From an uncultured Clostridium sp. (GTDB taxonomy: Bacteria > Bacillota > Clostridia > TANB77 > CAG-508), in NCBI GenBank assembly GCA_950059165.1, contig CATLUC010000003.1, forward strand, positions 16,061 through 41,451: 25,391 bases of DNA, in the 5' to 3' direction. The number at the start of each line of letters is the position of its first letter. The stretch's first letter is position 1. A model generated the notes under the pieces. The model was not told the origin of the DNA, ran no database searches, and saw only the letters and a list, made by a program, of their open reading frames with translations. Both the position numbers and the translations under genes were made by a program. Shown here piece after piece: positions 8,985-18,642 of this stretch.

Positions 8985-9535
8985 TTATTTCATAGAACTT
9001 ACTACTAACTTCAAATCATTTATAAAATCAATCTTTTTGGTTTCATCACGTAACAATGCTGCTGGGTGCCATGTCGGCATATACTTAATTCCCTTTTTCT
9101 CTATCCATTTTCCCCTTGAAGCCGTTATCCCATACTCTTTTCCTAAGATATTCTTTAATGCTACACTTCCGAAGAAGTACTATAATTTCAGGTTTTACTA
9201 GCATTACTTGATTTCTTAAATAATTTAAGCAAGCAACACACTCATCCTCTTCTGGATTTCTATTTGATGGTGGTCTACATTTAACAATATTTGCAATATA
9301 AATTTCTTCTCGTTTTATTCCAATTGCTTGAAAAGCCATGTCCATTAACTTTCCAGCCCTACCAACAAATGGCTCTCCGAAGCCTATCTTCATCTGCTCC
9401 TGGACCTTCTCCTATAAACATTATTTTAGCATTTTTATTTCCTACACCAAATACGATGTTTTGTCTTGTTTTACACAATTTACATTTATTACAATCTATT
9501 ATTGATTTCTCTAATTCTTCCCATGTTTCAAACAA
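8985..9535 (-). CDS. family-4 uracil-DNA glycosylase, needs two +1 shifts at CGGA
   Basis: Removes uracil from DNA by base excision. After two single-base shifts (9379 and 9171) the product is 182 residues, a normal length for Fe-S family-4/5 enzymes. Motif A is GEGPGADEDRLGEPFVGRAG (residues 42-61), broken by the first shift at Gly53. The second shift restores IVLLGSVALK at Gly122. Motif B, WHPAALLRD, near the C-terminus is only reached after both shifts. The 4Fe-4S cysteines are C15-x2-C18 plus those in VKCRPP and DECVACL. The TTG start at 9535 was chosen because AAGGAG lies 8 bases upstream and the length fits the family. An unshifted ribosome stops 7 codons after the first site. It sits 12 bases after the LD-carboxypeptidase stop, in the same operon. 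Confidence 0.93.
9168..9171 (-). other. CGGA +1 frameshift site 4 (glycosylase, Gly122)
   Basis: Zero frame reads CTT CGG AAG. Skipping C gives CTT GGA AGT GTA, which restores LLGSVALKNILGK and the downstream WHPAALLRD motif. Confidence 0.93.
9376..9379 (-). other. CGGA +1 frameshift site 3 (glycosylase, Gly53)
   Basis: Zero frame reads CTT CGG AGA and stops within 7 codons. Skipping C gives CTT GGA GAG CCA, which joins GPGADEDRL to GEPFVGRAG, the conserved motif A. Confidence 0.93.
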
Positions 9536-9547
9536 TTTATTTTCTCC

Positions 9548-10466
9548 TTATTTTACACAACTTTCTATTAATTCTATTTTTTGTCTTTTGTGTGTATCTA
9601 TCCTTGCCTTTGTTCCAATTGGTATTACTATTTTTGTTTCTGTATGTCCAAAATTATTTGACTTTATAATTGGAAAATCATATTCATTTCCGAATAACAT
9701 CTAGAACAATTTTTTCTAAGCTGATATTACTTTCATTTTCGTAAAAGCCTATCCATAAACCTTTTATCTTTTTAAATATATCATTTTGTTTCATATAATA
9801 CAAATAATTGCTAGCAAGGGCTGGTGACGTTTCTAATCCAAATTCTTCTAAAAACAATATTTTATCTGTAAAGTCTAATTTATATTTTCCAGCTATCATC
9901 CCTTTGATAATACTTAAGTTTCCCCCTATTAACTCTCCTTGAGCTTGTCCATCATTTATTATTTGATATTCATCATCTTTTCCTAAATCTTGGCTTGCCT
10001 CTACAAATCTTTCTATTGCTCTCTTATAACTATAATTTGTTTGGTCTGTTGCTATTGTTTTAAAGTTTGTTCCATTAAAAGTTACTAAACCTGTTTTAGC
10101 TGTTATCATATTAGTAATTGAATTTACGTCACTATATCCACACAAAATTTTAGGATTTTGTTTAATTAGTTCATAGTCTATATATTCAAATGTGGAGTTT
10201 GAATTCTCCCCACCTTTTGCACACCATATCATTTTTACTTGTTTGTCTTTAAACATTTGGTTTATATCTTCTGCCTTTTCTTTTGCTGTACTACTATAAC
10301 CATTTGTATTAGAAAATATATTTTTTGCATATTTTACTTTAAACCCCTCTTTTTCTACTATCTTTCTAGCTTTTTCTAATTCTTCTATATTATCTCCAAT
10401 TATTGGGTTACATGGTGCTACAACACCAATTGTATCTCCTAAATTTAGGCTATTTGGAATTATCAT
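9548..10466 (-). CDS. LD-carboxypeptidase / MccF-like S66 peptidase, needs one +1 shift
   Basis: A serine peptidase of family S66 that cleaves L,D bonds in murein tetrapeptides or, in the MccF branch, inactivates microcin C-type compounds. Full length is 305 residues with a +1 shift at 9692; unshifted it would end at 260. The expected Ser-Glu-His triad is visible: Ser112 in CGYSDVNS, Glu207 or Glu208 in LFLEEFG, and His274 in FGHTETK. The His and the family-typical tail (IVIPIGTKARID) lie after the shift, so only the shifted product should be active. The ATG overlaps the upstream MFS stop by 4 bases (ATGA). The shifted-frame stop at 9548-9550 sits right at the glycosylase ribosome binding site, as expected for a real operon gene. 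No signal peptide is seen, which fits cytosolic murein recycling or MccF-like roles. Confidence 0.92.
9689..9692 (-). other. CGGA +1 frameshift site 5 (S66 peptidase, Gly259)
   Basis: Zero frame reads ATT CGG AAA TGA, ending at once. Skipping C gives ATT GGA AAT GAA and 47 more codons with the catalytic GHT motif. Confidence 0.93.
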
Positions 10467-11764
10467 TTCTCTTCTCCTTTTAATTCATCATATTTTGTTT
10501 CTTCTTTTGAATATTGGTCTGGAGTTAATCCAACTCTAGTTTTCATGTATTTTTGTGTCAATATGAAAACTATTGTAAAAATAGTTCCTATAATTATCAT
10601 TGAATTTGCAGTTGTTGTTTTGTCTAGCAAAAATGAAGCAATTAGTCCTGCAATTACTCTAAATACTCCTACAAATAGGTTTTTTGTTGCAAATATTTTA
10701 GTATCAATTTTTTCATTTGTAAAGTTTCTTAAATATTTGTCTATTATTGTATAATACAATCCTTGTCCAAAATTATAAATAAGGTTTCCTAGTATGATAA
10801 TTGCTAATAGGAAAATGTATTGTTCTGCTTTTAGTCCACAAATTCCTGATATGATTGTACTAACAGAAAGAAGTAATGATATTAGTGTTAATGAATTATT
10901 CCTAAATTTGTCATGGAACTTTACTTGTATTTTTGAAGCATATGAACTAGCAACTCCAGCTATTGCTGCTATTATTCCTATTGCCACAGAAGATATTTTT
11001 AATTCTTCAAATAGACTAACATAATAATTAATTAAAATTGATAATATGCTTGATATTAATGAAGCAGATAAGATTAACCCTTTTAATCTTTCTGATTTTA
11101 GAACATATGTAAATCCATCTTTTATTTCTTTTAATTGCTTTTGACCTGTTATTTCGCTATCTTTTCTCTTTTTCTTTTTCACTGGTTCTATAAATCCTAA
11201 AGATAAAATAACTGATATAATTAGAACTATTAATGAACATATAACTGGCAAATATCCATTTATTGCAAATAAGAATCCTGCTATAATTTTTGATATGGCA
11301 TTAAATAGATAATAACCTGATGCCCCTTTACTGCTAATTCGTGAATAGATTCTTCCTTTGTATCTTGATGGTGGTATTGATTCGTTTAATAGGCTTGGTT
11401 CTGCAATGTTTTTTATTGAAAATGCTATTGCAGATATTAGTTCAGCAAATATTAGGTCAAATAGGTTTCTGCTTAAGACTATAATTACCATGTAAAAGCA
11501 ATTTAAGATATTACCTAAAATTAAGCTGTTTTTTCTACCTAAAAACTCTACAATGATGTTTGCTGGAATTTGCAAAATTATACTAAAGAAAGCATAAAAT
11601 GTGCTTTTTAGTACAACATCTGAACTACTTATTCCTTTTATTTGTGTTAAAAATAAAAAGTCAATTGTGTAAAAAAACAAGTAGTCCCATGCAAGCATTT
11701 TGTAAGTCGGAAAATTCCTCATATTTACTTTTCTCATTTTTTGATTTTCTTCTTTTGCACTCAT
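10463..11764 (-). CDS. MFS transporter (paralogue B)
   Basis: A 433-residue polytopic membrane protein with about 12 hydrophobic segments and a charged central loop (KKKKRKDSE), as in major facilitator permeases. The cytoplasmic loop signature EFLGRKNS between the second and third segments fits the MFS motif A position. The substrate cannot be read from sequence. It is closely related to the MFS gene at 12688-13992: the blocks LLNESIPPS, GFIEPVKK, LKSERLKGLI and KTRVGLTP are shared, and the pair brackets pgeF. It lies 34 bases after pgeF and overlaps the peptidase gene by 4 bases. Coupling to a peptidase and PgeF hints at uptake or export linked to the cell wall or to peptides, but that is inference. 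Confidence 0.85.
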   Translation of the reverse strand: MSAKEENQKMRKVNMRNFPTYKMLAWDYLFFYTIDFLFLTQIKGISSSDVVLKSTFYAFFSIILQIPANIIVEFLGRKNSLILGNILNCFYMVIIVLSRNLFDLIFAELISAIAFSIKNIAEPSLLNESIPPSRYKGRIYSRISSKGASGYYLFNAISKIIAGFLFAINGYLPVICSLIVLIISVILSLGFIEPVKKKKRKDSEITGQKQLKEIKDGFTYVLKSERLKGLILSASLISSILSILINYYVSLFEELKISSVAIGIIAAIAGVASSYASKIQVKFHDKFRNNSLTLISLLLSVSTIISGICGLKAEQYIFLLAIIILGNLIYNFGQGLYYTIIDKYLRNFTNEKIDTKIFATKNLFVGVFRVIAGLIASFLLDKTTTANSMIIIGTIFTIVFILTQKYMKTRVGLTPDQYSKEETKYDELKGEEK

Positions 11765-11798
11765 TTAAAAACACCCTCTCTTATAACTATGGTTGTAA

Positions 11799-12650
11799 TT
11801 ATTTTTCAAACACCTTCAATTCAATTAATGCAACATTCAACCCATAGCCCTCTTTTTCTACACGATAAGAATGCATTAAATTTGAATTACATACATTACA
11901 AATTTTACTATCTATAATGTTTTCTAGCTTTAATCCCTCTTTTTGCAATAATATTTGATTAATTTTTACAGTATCTATTTTCCATTTTTTGTTTGGCTCT
12001 ATCTCTTGTATAATATTTTGTATATCCTGAATGTCTTGAAATTCTCGTTCAAAAATTTCTTTAACTTCTTTATCTACTTCAAAATGACATTTTCTAATAC
12101 TTGGACAGATACAACATATAATGTCATTTGGGTTGCAGTTGTATTTGCTTTTCATCTTTTTTACAGTTTCAATAGAAATCCTTTGCACTGTTCCTTTCCA
12201 ACCAGAATGAACATTTGCAATTACCTTTTTTACAGGGTCAAAGAAAAGTAATAAAATACAGTCTGCATTTGTAGTTGCAAGAAGCAAATTATTTTTATTT
12301 GTCACTAGCCCATCTGTGTTATTGTAGTTTATTAGGTTGAAATCTGGCTCATTTATATTTATCTTTTTTTCTACATTTTTTACTTCTTTGGTGTGATTTT
12401 GATTTGGTTTAACTAAATGTTCTTTTTTTGTGCCTATACTGTTACACAAGTCCTCATAATCTTTTATTGCTTTTTCATAAGTTTCTACATCTAGTTTTTC
12501 CTTGTTTGCCCTAGCTGTCCTATAATTCCTGTCAAGTCCCAAACTATATGCATGGTTAATTATATCTCCATATTCTAGTAATTTTCTAAATTGTAAATAT
12601 TCTATGCCATCTTTTTTAACATGTATAATATTTTCATTTGATAAATCCAA
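11799..12650 (-). CDS. pgeF: peptidoglycan editing factor / laccase-domain protein
   Basis: A 283-residue protein of the YfiH/PgeF (DUF152) family, cytosolic enzymes that act on purine nucleosides or on misincorporated Ser-containing UDP-MurNAc precursors. The three metal-site motifs are present: the His in QNHT (near residue 104), the Cys in NADCILL (near residue 137) and the His in VHSGWKGT (near residue 156). The family block CPSIRKCHFEV follows. The TTG start at 12650 is supported by AAAGGAGTG upstream. It lies between two paralogous MFS genes in the minus-strand cluster, with gaps of 37 and 34 bases. Murein editing here and an LD-carboxypeptidase two genes downstream suggest a shared cell-wall theme. 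Confidence 0.9.
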   Translation of the reverse strand: MDLSNENIIHVKKDGIEYLQFRKLLEYGDIINHAYSLGLDRNYRTARANKEKLDVETYEKAIKDYEDLCNSIGTKKEHLVKPNQNHTKEVKNVEKKININEPDFNLINYNNTDGLVTNKNNLLLATTNADCILLLFFDPVKKVIANVHSGWKGTVQRISIETVKKMKSKYNCNPNDIICCICPSIRKCHFEVDKEVKEIFEREFQDIQDIQNIIQEIEPNKKWKIDTVKINQILLQKEGLKLENIIDSKICNVCNSNLMHSYRVEKEGYGLNVALIELKVFEK

Positions 12651-12687
12651 TTTTTACACACTCCTTTGATGTTTTATAGATTTTAAC

Positions 12688-13992
12688 TTAATTCTTTATG
12701 GTATTTTGCCCATCATAAAGAACATCATATTTTACTTCTTCTTTTGGGTATTCTTCTGGTTTTAAGCCAACTCTTGTTTTCATAAATTTGCTTACAACTA
12801 TCATTAATATAAAAAATATTATTCCCATTGTAATCATACAATATGTAGTTTCCATTCTATCTAATAAAAATGATGCCATAATTCCAATTATAGCACTTGA
12901 TATGCTTCTTAGTAAGTTATTTGCTGTAAATATTTTTGTATCAATGTCTTTATTTGTAAAATTGCTTAAATATTTTTCAATTAATGGATAATACATTCCT
13001 GAAGAAAAATACCTTATAATATAAACTAATATTATAGCAATTATTGCTATTTTCCATTTTGTAGCTATCAATCCTATTATTCCTGTTAAAAAACAAGTTC
13101 CTATTGTTGCAAACCCTATTACTGTTAGTGATTTGTTCCTAAATTTATTGTGAAATTCTTCTTGTTTTTTTATTGCTAATGCTGATACTATTTCTAATAT
13201 TGCAAATATAATTCCTAAGAAACTTGCCGAAACTTTTAACTCTTCTAGTAGGTTAATTTCATAATTAGATAACACACTAATTAGCCCTGTCATAACAGAT
13301 GCAAATAGTATAAGACCTTTTATTCTTTCTGATTTTAGTACAAATTGAAATGCCTCTTTTATTTCTTTTATTTGATTTGTGCTTTCTATCTTTTTCTTTT
13401 TTGATTTTTTTACTGGTTCTATAAAAAAGGTAGATAAAAAAGTTACTATCAATAGTGTTGTAAGTGATAAGATTATTGGTATATAAGGGTTTACGTCATA
13501 TAAAAATCCTGCTACAACTTTAGCAATTGCATCAATTATATAGTAACTAGACATTCCTTTTTCACTAATTCTTGCAAAAATCTTACTTTTTTGTTTTGTT
13601 GGTGGAATAGATTCATTTAATAAGCTTGGCTCTGCACTATCTTTTATTGCAAATGCAGTTGAACTTAATATTTCGGCAATTATTAGGTTAAATAAATTAT
13701 TACTAAATATAATTACTACCATGTAAAGACAATTTATAATATTTGCTAAAATGATGCTATTTTTCCTACCTAAAAATTCTATAATAAATGTTGCTGGAAT
13801 TTGTGCAAACATTGCAAATAGATAGTAAAAAGAGTCTATTAAAACAACATCTGCTGGATTTATATTTTTTACTTGGGTTAAAAATAAGAAATTTATTGTG
13901 TAGAAAAATATATAATCCCAACTAAGCCTTTTATACATAGGAAATAATTTCATATTTCGTTTTCTCATTTGTATTTTATCTGTTTCTTCCAT
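12688..13992 (-). CDS. MFS transporter (paralogue A)
   Basis: A 434-residue membrane permease with about 12 hydrophobic segments, the EFLGRKNS loop and a basic middle loop (KKSKKKK). It is closely similar along its whole length to the MFS gene at 10463-11764, so the two are likely tandem duplicates separated by pgeF. The ATG is 2 bases after the addB stop, and its ribosome binding site (AAAAGGAG) lies within the last addB codons, implying co-transcription or translational coupling with addB. A CGG string at 13227-13229 falls out of frame (TCG GCA) and is read without disruption. Substrate unknown. Confidence 0.85.
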   Translation of the reverse strand: MEETDKIQMRKRNMKLFPMYKRLSWDYIFFYTINFLFLTQVKNINPADVVLIDSFYYLFAMFAQIPATFIIEFLGRKNSIILANIINCLYMVVIIFSNNLFNLIIAEILSSTAFAIKDSAEPSLLNESIPPTKQKSKIFARISEKGMSSYYIIDAIAKVVAGFLYDVNPYIPIILSLTTLLIVTFLSTFFIEPVKKSKKKKIESTNQIKEIKEAFQFVLKSERIKGLILFASVMTGLISVLSNYEINLLEELKVSASFLGIIFAILEIVSALAIKKQEEFHNKFRNKSLTVIGFATIGTCFLTGIIGLIATKWKIAIIAIILVYIIRYFSSGMYYPLIEKYLSNFTNKDIDTKIFTANNLLRSISSAIIGIMASFLLDRMETTYCMITMGIIFFILMIVVSKFMKTRVGLKPEEYPKEEVKYDVLYDGQNTIKN

Positions 13993-13994
13993 TG

Positions 13995-16900
13995 TTACTC
14001 CTTTTTTGCAATCATTTTCTTTATGATATCATCTTTTGATTTTTTGTCAATATATCGATATTCGTTTTGTTTTGTGTCAAATCCACAAATCGCTTTATAT
14101 TCGCAGTATTCACAAGGTGTTTGCCCATTTTTATTATATGGTTTTAAGTCTATTTTACCACTTAAAATTTCTTTTGATATTTGTTTTATTATGAAATCAA
14201 TATAGTCTTGCAATATTTTGAATTCCTCTTTACTTACACCATTTGTCCATTTTTCATTAACTGTACCAGAGGCTGTAATTGCTGCTGGTACTATTTTAGA
14301 GCTTCCAGATGATAATGTGTTGTCATTCATTTTAATTATTTTTACATCTGCTAGGATTAAGCCTTTCATTTTAAAGTTTTTTCTAATTTGTTCTTCTATT
14401 TCTTCTTCTGATATTTTTTTGCCTGCTTTTATCATTTGTTCTAATAGTGAAAAATAGAAAACTCCTGCTGGCATAAGGTCTTCTTCTTTGCTTATTGCAT
14501 TTGAATATGTTAATAATTGTATTTGAAGCCCTGCATATACCTCATTTAAATCTATGTTTTTGCTAGATGATTTATAGTCAATTATTCTTAAGTATTTTCC
14601 GTCTTCTCCGAATTGCTGTGTCTATTCTGTCTATTTTTCCTGTGATTTCTACTCTTTTTCCATCTTCTAATTCTAGTGTAATTGGCTTGTATTTCCCCTT
14701 TTTTCCAAATTCTACTTCTGTACCTTTAATTGAAAAATCACTGTAAATTAAGGTTTGTATAACATATTTTAGTGCTTTACTAACAATCTTTTTTAGTCTT
14801 TTTACTAATAGCATATATTTAGCTGTTGCTTGAAAAATAAAGTTTTTGCTTAAATTTAAGTTTTCGTCAATTATTTTGCTAACCATTTTGTATATTTGTT
14901 CTTCTTCTATTTCGGCTAATGCTAGCTTTTGTTCTCTTACCTGTTCAAAAAACTCATCTATTGTTTCATGCATAAATGAACCTGTTTCAAAAGTATGAAT
15001 TTTTAATTGGTCATTTTCTTTTAATTTTAGTCCATATTGCAAATGATAAGAAAATGGACATCTCCTATATTGTTCTAGCCTAGATACACTTGTGTTTAAG
15101 GTTTTTCCATAAAGTTTTTCTATATTTTCTTTTTTGATATCTTGTGGTAAGTTTGTGTAAGATAATCCTTGTAAGTCATTTTTTAATTTTTCTTGATATT
15201 CGTTTTTTTTCTTGTAATATTGATATATAGAATACCAAATACTACTAATATCTTCTTGTTTTTGAAGTTTAGCTATATTTTCTAATAATTCTTCATATGT
15301 AACTTGTTCATTTACTATTTCATATTGTTTTGTTACAGTATCACTTTTTTCTACTATTTTGGAATATAGTTTTTTTATTTTAGAAATTACAGTAGATGCT
15401 CTCATTGATTTTCCATCTTTATCTGATGAATTATAAGATAGGTATATACTATTTTCTGCTGTTGTAAAAGCTTTATATATGTTGAAGTTGTCCTCATATA
15501 AGTTTTCTAATGTCCCTTTTGCTAGTTCTAATCCATCTTGCTTTAATATTTGCCTATCTTTGTCATCTAAAAATCCCTCTTCTTTATTGGTACTTGGAAA
15601 ACTCCCGTCATTTAAGCCTATAATAAAAACTATTTTTACCTTATGGCTTCTTGAACGTTCAATATCTCCAAACATTACTTGGTCTTGTGTTCCTGGAATT
15701 TTACCAAGTTCGCTATTTTTTAGACCAATTTTTAAAATTTTGCTATATCTTTCAACTCCTATCTTTTCTTCTCCTAGAACTAAGACAATTTCATCAAATA
15801 AGTTTAGCAAAATTTTATAACTTGCAACATATTCTTTTGCTAAATCTAACAAAGATTTTTCTTCTAGTTCTTTTATTTTTTGCCCTATTTTTGCTTCTAT
15901 TTCTTGCTTTTGTAAAAATTCATATAAACATTTTGTTATATTTTTTACAGTTTTATCTTTGCTAAGTTCCTCTTTTAATTCTAGTATTGGTATAATAATT
16001 TGTTTTCTTAGTTCATTAAATCTTTCTATTTTTGGTTTTTTATCTTCTTTTTCTAATTCATATGTAAAATCCTTTTTCCACTTATTTTGCTTAATTCCCC
16101 ATTTATTGCAATAGTTTTCTAATTCAAATATTTGGCTTATATCTATATTAGAAAATCCTAATTTTAAATAATTAAATACACTTTCATTTGAAAAGTTTTT
16201 ACTAATAATTTCTAATATGCTTAAAATATATTGTATAATGATATTTTGATTTATATCTCTTTTTTCATCAATAAATACTGGTATATTGTACTTTGGAAAA
16301 ATTGCTCTAACTAAAGAAGAGTATTGGTCTATGTTTTTTGTTATAACTGCAATGTCTTTGTATCTAATTTGTTTATCTTGAATTAATTTGTTAATTTGTT
16401 TTGCTACATTTTCTATTTCTGAATATGGATTTTTAGCTAAAAATAGTGATATGTTTTCCACATTTTTTTCATATGTTGTGGATTTTATGTTGTTCATATT
16501 TCTACTTAAAAATTCTAATTCTTCTGTTTTAAAGCGATATTGCTTATCTAAATGTACAGGTGGTTCTAGTTCAAATCCATTATCATTTACAAGTCTCCAG
16601 ATTTTTGCGATTGTTTCTTTATTTGAATAATATATGTCTTTGTCTGGATTTGTATTTATATTTAAATCATCTGTTGTTACTGTGATATTTACTTGTTTTG
16701 CTAATCTTATAAGTTCTTTAATTACTTGATATTCTTGTTTTGTAAAACCTGCAAATTCATCTAAATAAATAATACTATCTTGAATAAAGTCTGTTTTACT
16801 AATTTTATTTGCTAATATGTCTAATAAATCTGTTTCTTCTAAGTATTTGCCTGCAATTTGTTCTTCAAATTTTTGATAAATAAGTTTTAAATCTTGTAAC

Positions 16901-17343
16901 TTTGTTTTTAAATAAATTTCATTTGTTTTTTCTATTTCTTGTTGTATATTTTCAAGTTTTATTCCATGTTTTTTTAATTCTGTAATTGCTGTTAATACTA
17001 AATCTATATTTTCTTCTGACTTTCCTAGAAATTTAAGTTCTTTTTTGCTTTGATTTAAAATGTTACCTAGGAGCATGGCTTTTCCAGCTTTTGATAAATG
17101 TGTTTTTGCAACCCCACCTACCTCATTTAGAACTCTATAAGCCATTCTACTTAAATTTACTACTTCACTATTTATAGTAGCACTGGAGAAAACAGCTTTC
17201 ATTAGCTTTGCTTCTGCTGTATATGAAAACTGTTCTGGTGTAATCATGTAAATTTTTGCTTCGTTTTCTTGTTTAGCTATTTCTTGAAAGCAATATTCAC
17301 TTTTTCCACTTCCTGGTTTTCCATATATAATCCTAAGTCCCAT
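13995..17343 (-). CDS. addB: AddB subunit of the AddAB helicase-nuclease, needs one +1 shift
   Basis: AddB of the AddAB (RexAB) complex that resects double-strand breaks for recombination. The full length with a +1 shift at 14610 is 1115 residues, close to the family norm of about 1150; unshifted it ends at 921. The N-terminal Walker A is GKPGSGKS. The nuclease domain begins near residue 760. The Fe-S cluster cysteines are Cys762 (RRCPFSYH) and Cys1077, Cys1080 and Cys1086 (C-x2-C-x5-C). The last three, and the nuclease motif IDYKSS, lie after the shift, while GKIDRIDT lies before it. The unshifted product would therefore lose both the nuclease site and the Fe-S cluster. AddA is not in the window. 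It has its own promoter and is the first gene of the long minus-strand cluster. Confidence 0.94.
14607..14610 (-). other. CGGA +1 frameshift site 6 (AddB, Gly912)
   Basis: Zero frame reads ATT CGG AGA AGA CGG and stops in 10 codons. Skipping C gives ATT GGA GAA GAC GGA and continues through YLRIIDYKSSS. The second CGG is then out of frame (GAC GGA) and harmless. Confidence 0.94.
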
Positions 17344-17374
17344 TTTTTCTCCTTTTTTTCTAAATTATGACTGA

Positions 17375-17403
17375 ATTTTATCATAATTGGCTTTAAAAAT
17401 CAA
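17375..17403 (-). promoter_or_regulatory. promoter of the addB cluster
   Basis: On the minus strand TTGATT (17403-17398) and TAAAAT (17380-17375) are 17 bases apart. A strong AAAGGAG site precedes the addB ATG. Confidence 0.65.
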
Positions 17404-17414
17404 TTTCTAGTTTC

Positions 17415-17458
17415 GACTTTTTGCAATTGCATGGGTAGGTAGGCAATTGCAAAAAGTC
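17415..17458. repeat. perfect 16-bp inverted repeat
   Basis: GACTTTTTGCAATTGC at 17415-17430 pairs perfectly with 17443-17458 around a 12-base G-rich loop. An A/T run follows on the plus side. It lies between the divergent addB and methyltransferase genes, at the left edge of the restriction-modification island. It may be an operator, an old terminator or a junction mark. Confidence 0.75.
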
Positions 17459-17503
17459 AAATAAAAAAATTTAATATTTTTTTTTAAAATTGCGGATTTT
17501 TTT

Positions 17504-17509
17504 TATAAT
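17504..17509 (+). promoter_or_regulatory. -10 element for the methyltransferase pair
   Basis: A perfect TATAAT preceded by a T-run; the -35 region is not convincing. A leader of about 45 bases and a GAAAGG ribosome binding site lead to the ATG at 17560. A stray TTGACA at about 17529 has no matching -10. Confidence 0.45.
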
Positions 17510-17559
17510 ATATGTTAATATATATATTGACAATTTAAATTTAGAAAGGTCCAAATAAA

Positions 17560-18642
17560 ATGAACAAAGAATTTAAAGTCACCTCTCTATTTTCAGGAAT
17601 TGGTGGATTTGAGCAAGGCTTTGAAAACTCTAAAATGCAATACAACCTAGTTTTTGCCTCTGAAATAGATAAATATGCGAGCAAAACCTTTAGTTACAAT
17701 TTCCCTATTACCAATATGGTTGGAGATATTAAAAAGGTAGATGAAAAATCTATTCCTGCACATAATTTATTATGTGGTGGTTTTCCTTGCCAATCATTTT
17801 CTGTTGCTGGAAAGCAAAAGGGATTTAATGATATTAGAGGTACATTGTTTTTTGATATTATTAGAATTATTAAAGAAAAGAAGCCAAAATATATTTTGCT
17901 AGAAAATGTGAAAAATTTGATAAGTCATGATAATGGAAATACTATAAAAACTATATTAAAAAATATATCAGATTGTAACTATACTTTTGATTTTACTGTA
18001 ATTAATTCAAATGAAGCAGGAGTTCCTCAAAGTAGAGAAAGAACATATATTATAGGTATATTAGATGGAATTTCAGAAAAATTTGAACATGATGTAAGAA
18101 ACAATAAAGTGTCTGTTGTAAAAAAATGGGCAAATGAAAATAACTTAAAAACTATGAATTTCTTTAATGATATTAAAGCAAGCAATGAAACTAAATATAT
18201 AAAAGATATTTTAGAAGAAAATGTAGCTGAAAAGTATTATTTGAACACTCCTAAGGTAACCCAATATATATCTTCACTTGATAACCTTTCATTTGCTACT
18301 ACATCACAACCAAAGATATTAAAAGAATTTACCCTTCCTAGAGATGTGCATAATGATTTAGACAGACAAAGACGTGTATATTCTATATATGGAATTTCAC
18401 CTACTTTATTGGCTAGGTCAGATAGCCCAAAAATTATTTTCAAAGAAAATGGTAAATATAAGATAAGAAAACTTACTCCACTAGAAACATTAAGGGTTCA
18501 GGGCTTTAGCAAAGAGTTTACTGACAACATCCAAAAAAACGGAATGAGTGATACTCAGCTTTATAAGCAATCTGGAAATGCTGTTAGTCCTCCTGTAATA
18601 TCTATGATAATAAATAATTTATTGGAGTTTATAAATGAGTAA
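17560..18642 (+). CDS. DNA cytosine-5 methyltransferase M1
   Basis: A 360-residue m5C methyltransferase that protects host DNA from the facing nuclease genes. All main motifs are visible: motif I LFSGIGGFEQGF, motif IV GGFPCQSFS with the catalytic Cys near residue 77, motif VI LLENV, motif VIII QSRER, motif IX RKLTPLETLRVQGF and motif X QSGNAVSPPV. A target recognition region of about 120 residues lies between motifs VIII and IX. It overlaps the second methyltransferase gene by 8 bases and shares long blocks with it, so the two arose by duplication. A CGGA at 18540-18543 falls out of frame (AAC GGA) and is read normally. Confidence 0.95.
   Translation: MNKEFKVTSLFSGIGGFEQGFENSKMQYNLVFASEIDKYASKTFSYNFPITNMVGDIKKVDEKSIPAHNLLCGGFPCQSFSVAGKQKGFNDIRGTLFFDIIRIIKEKKPKYILLENVKNLISHDNGNTIKTILKNISDCNYTFDFTVINSNEAGVPQSRERTYIIGILDGISEKFEHDVRNNKVSVVKKWANENNLKTMNFFNDIKASNETKYIKDILEENVAEKYYLNTPKVTQYISSLDNLSFATTSQPKILKEFTLPRDVHNDLDRQRRVYSIYGISPTLLARSDSPKIIFKENGKYKIRKLTPLETLRVQGFSKEFTDNIQKNGMSDTQLYKQSGNAVSPPVISMIINNLLEFINE

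Noticed and set aside
17400..17560. CRISPR or tandem repeat array near 17415-17530
   Set aside because: Only one inverted repeat and AT-rich runs, no repeated spacer units.
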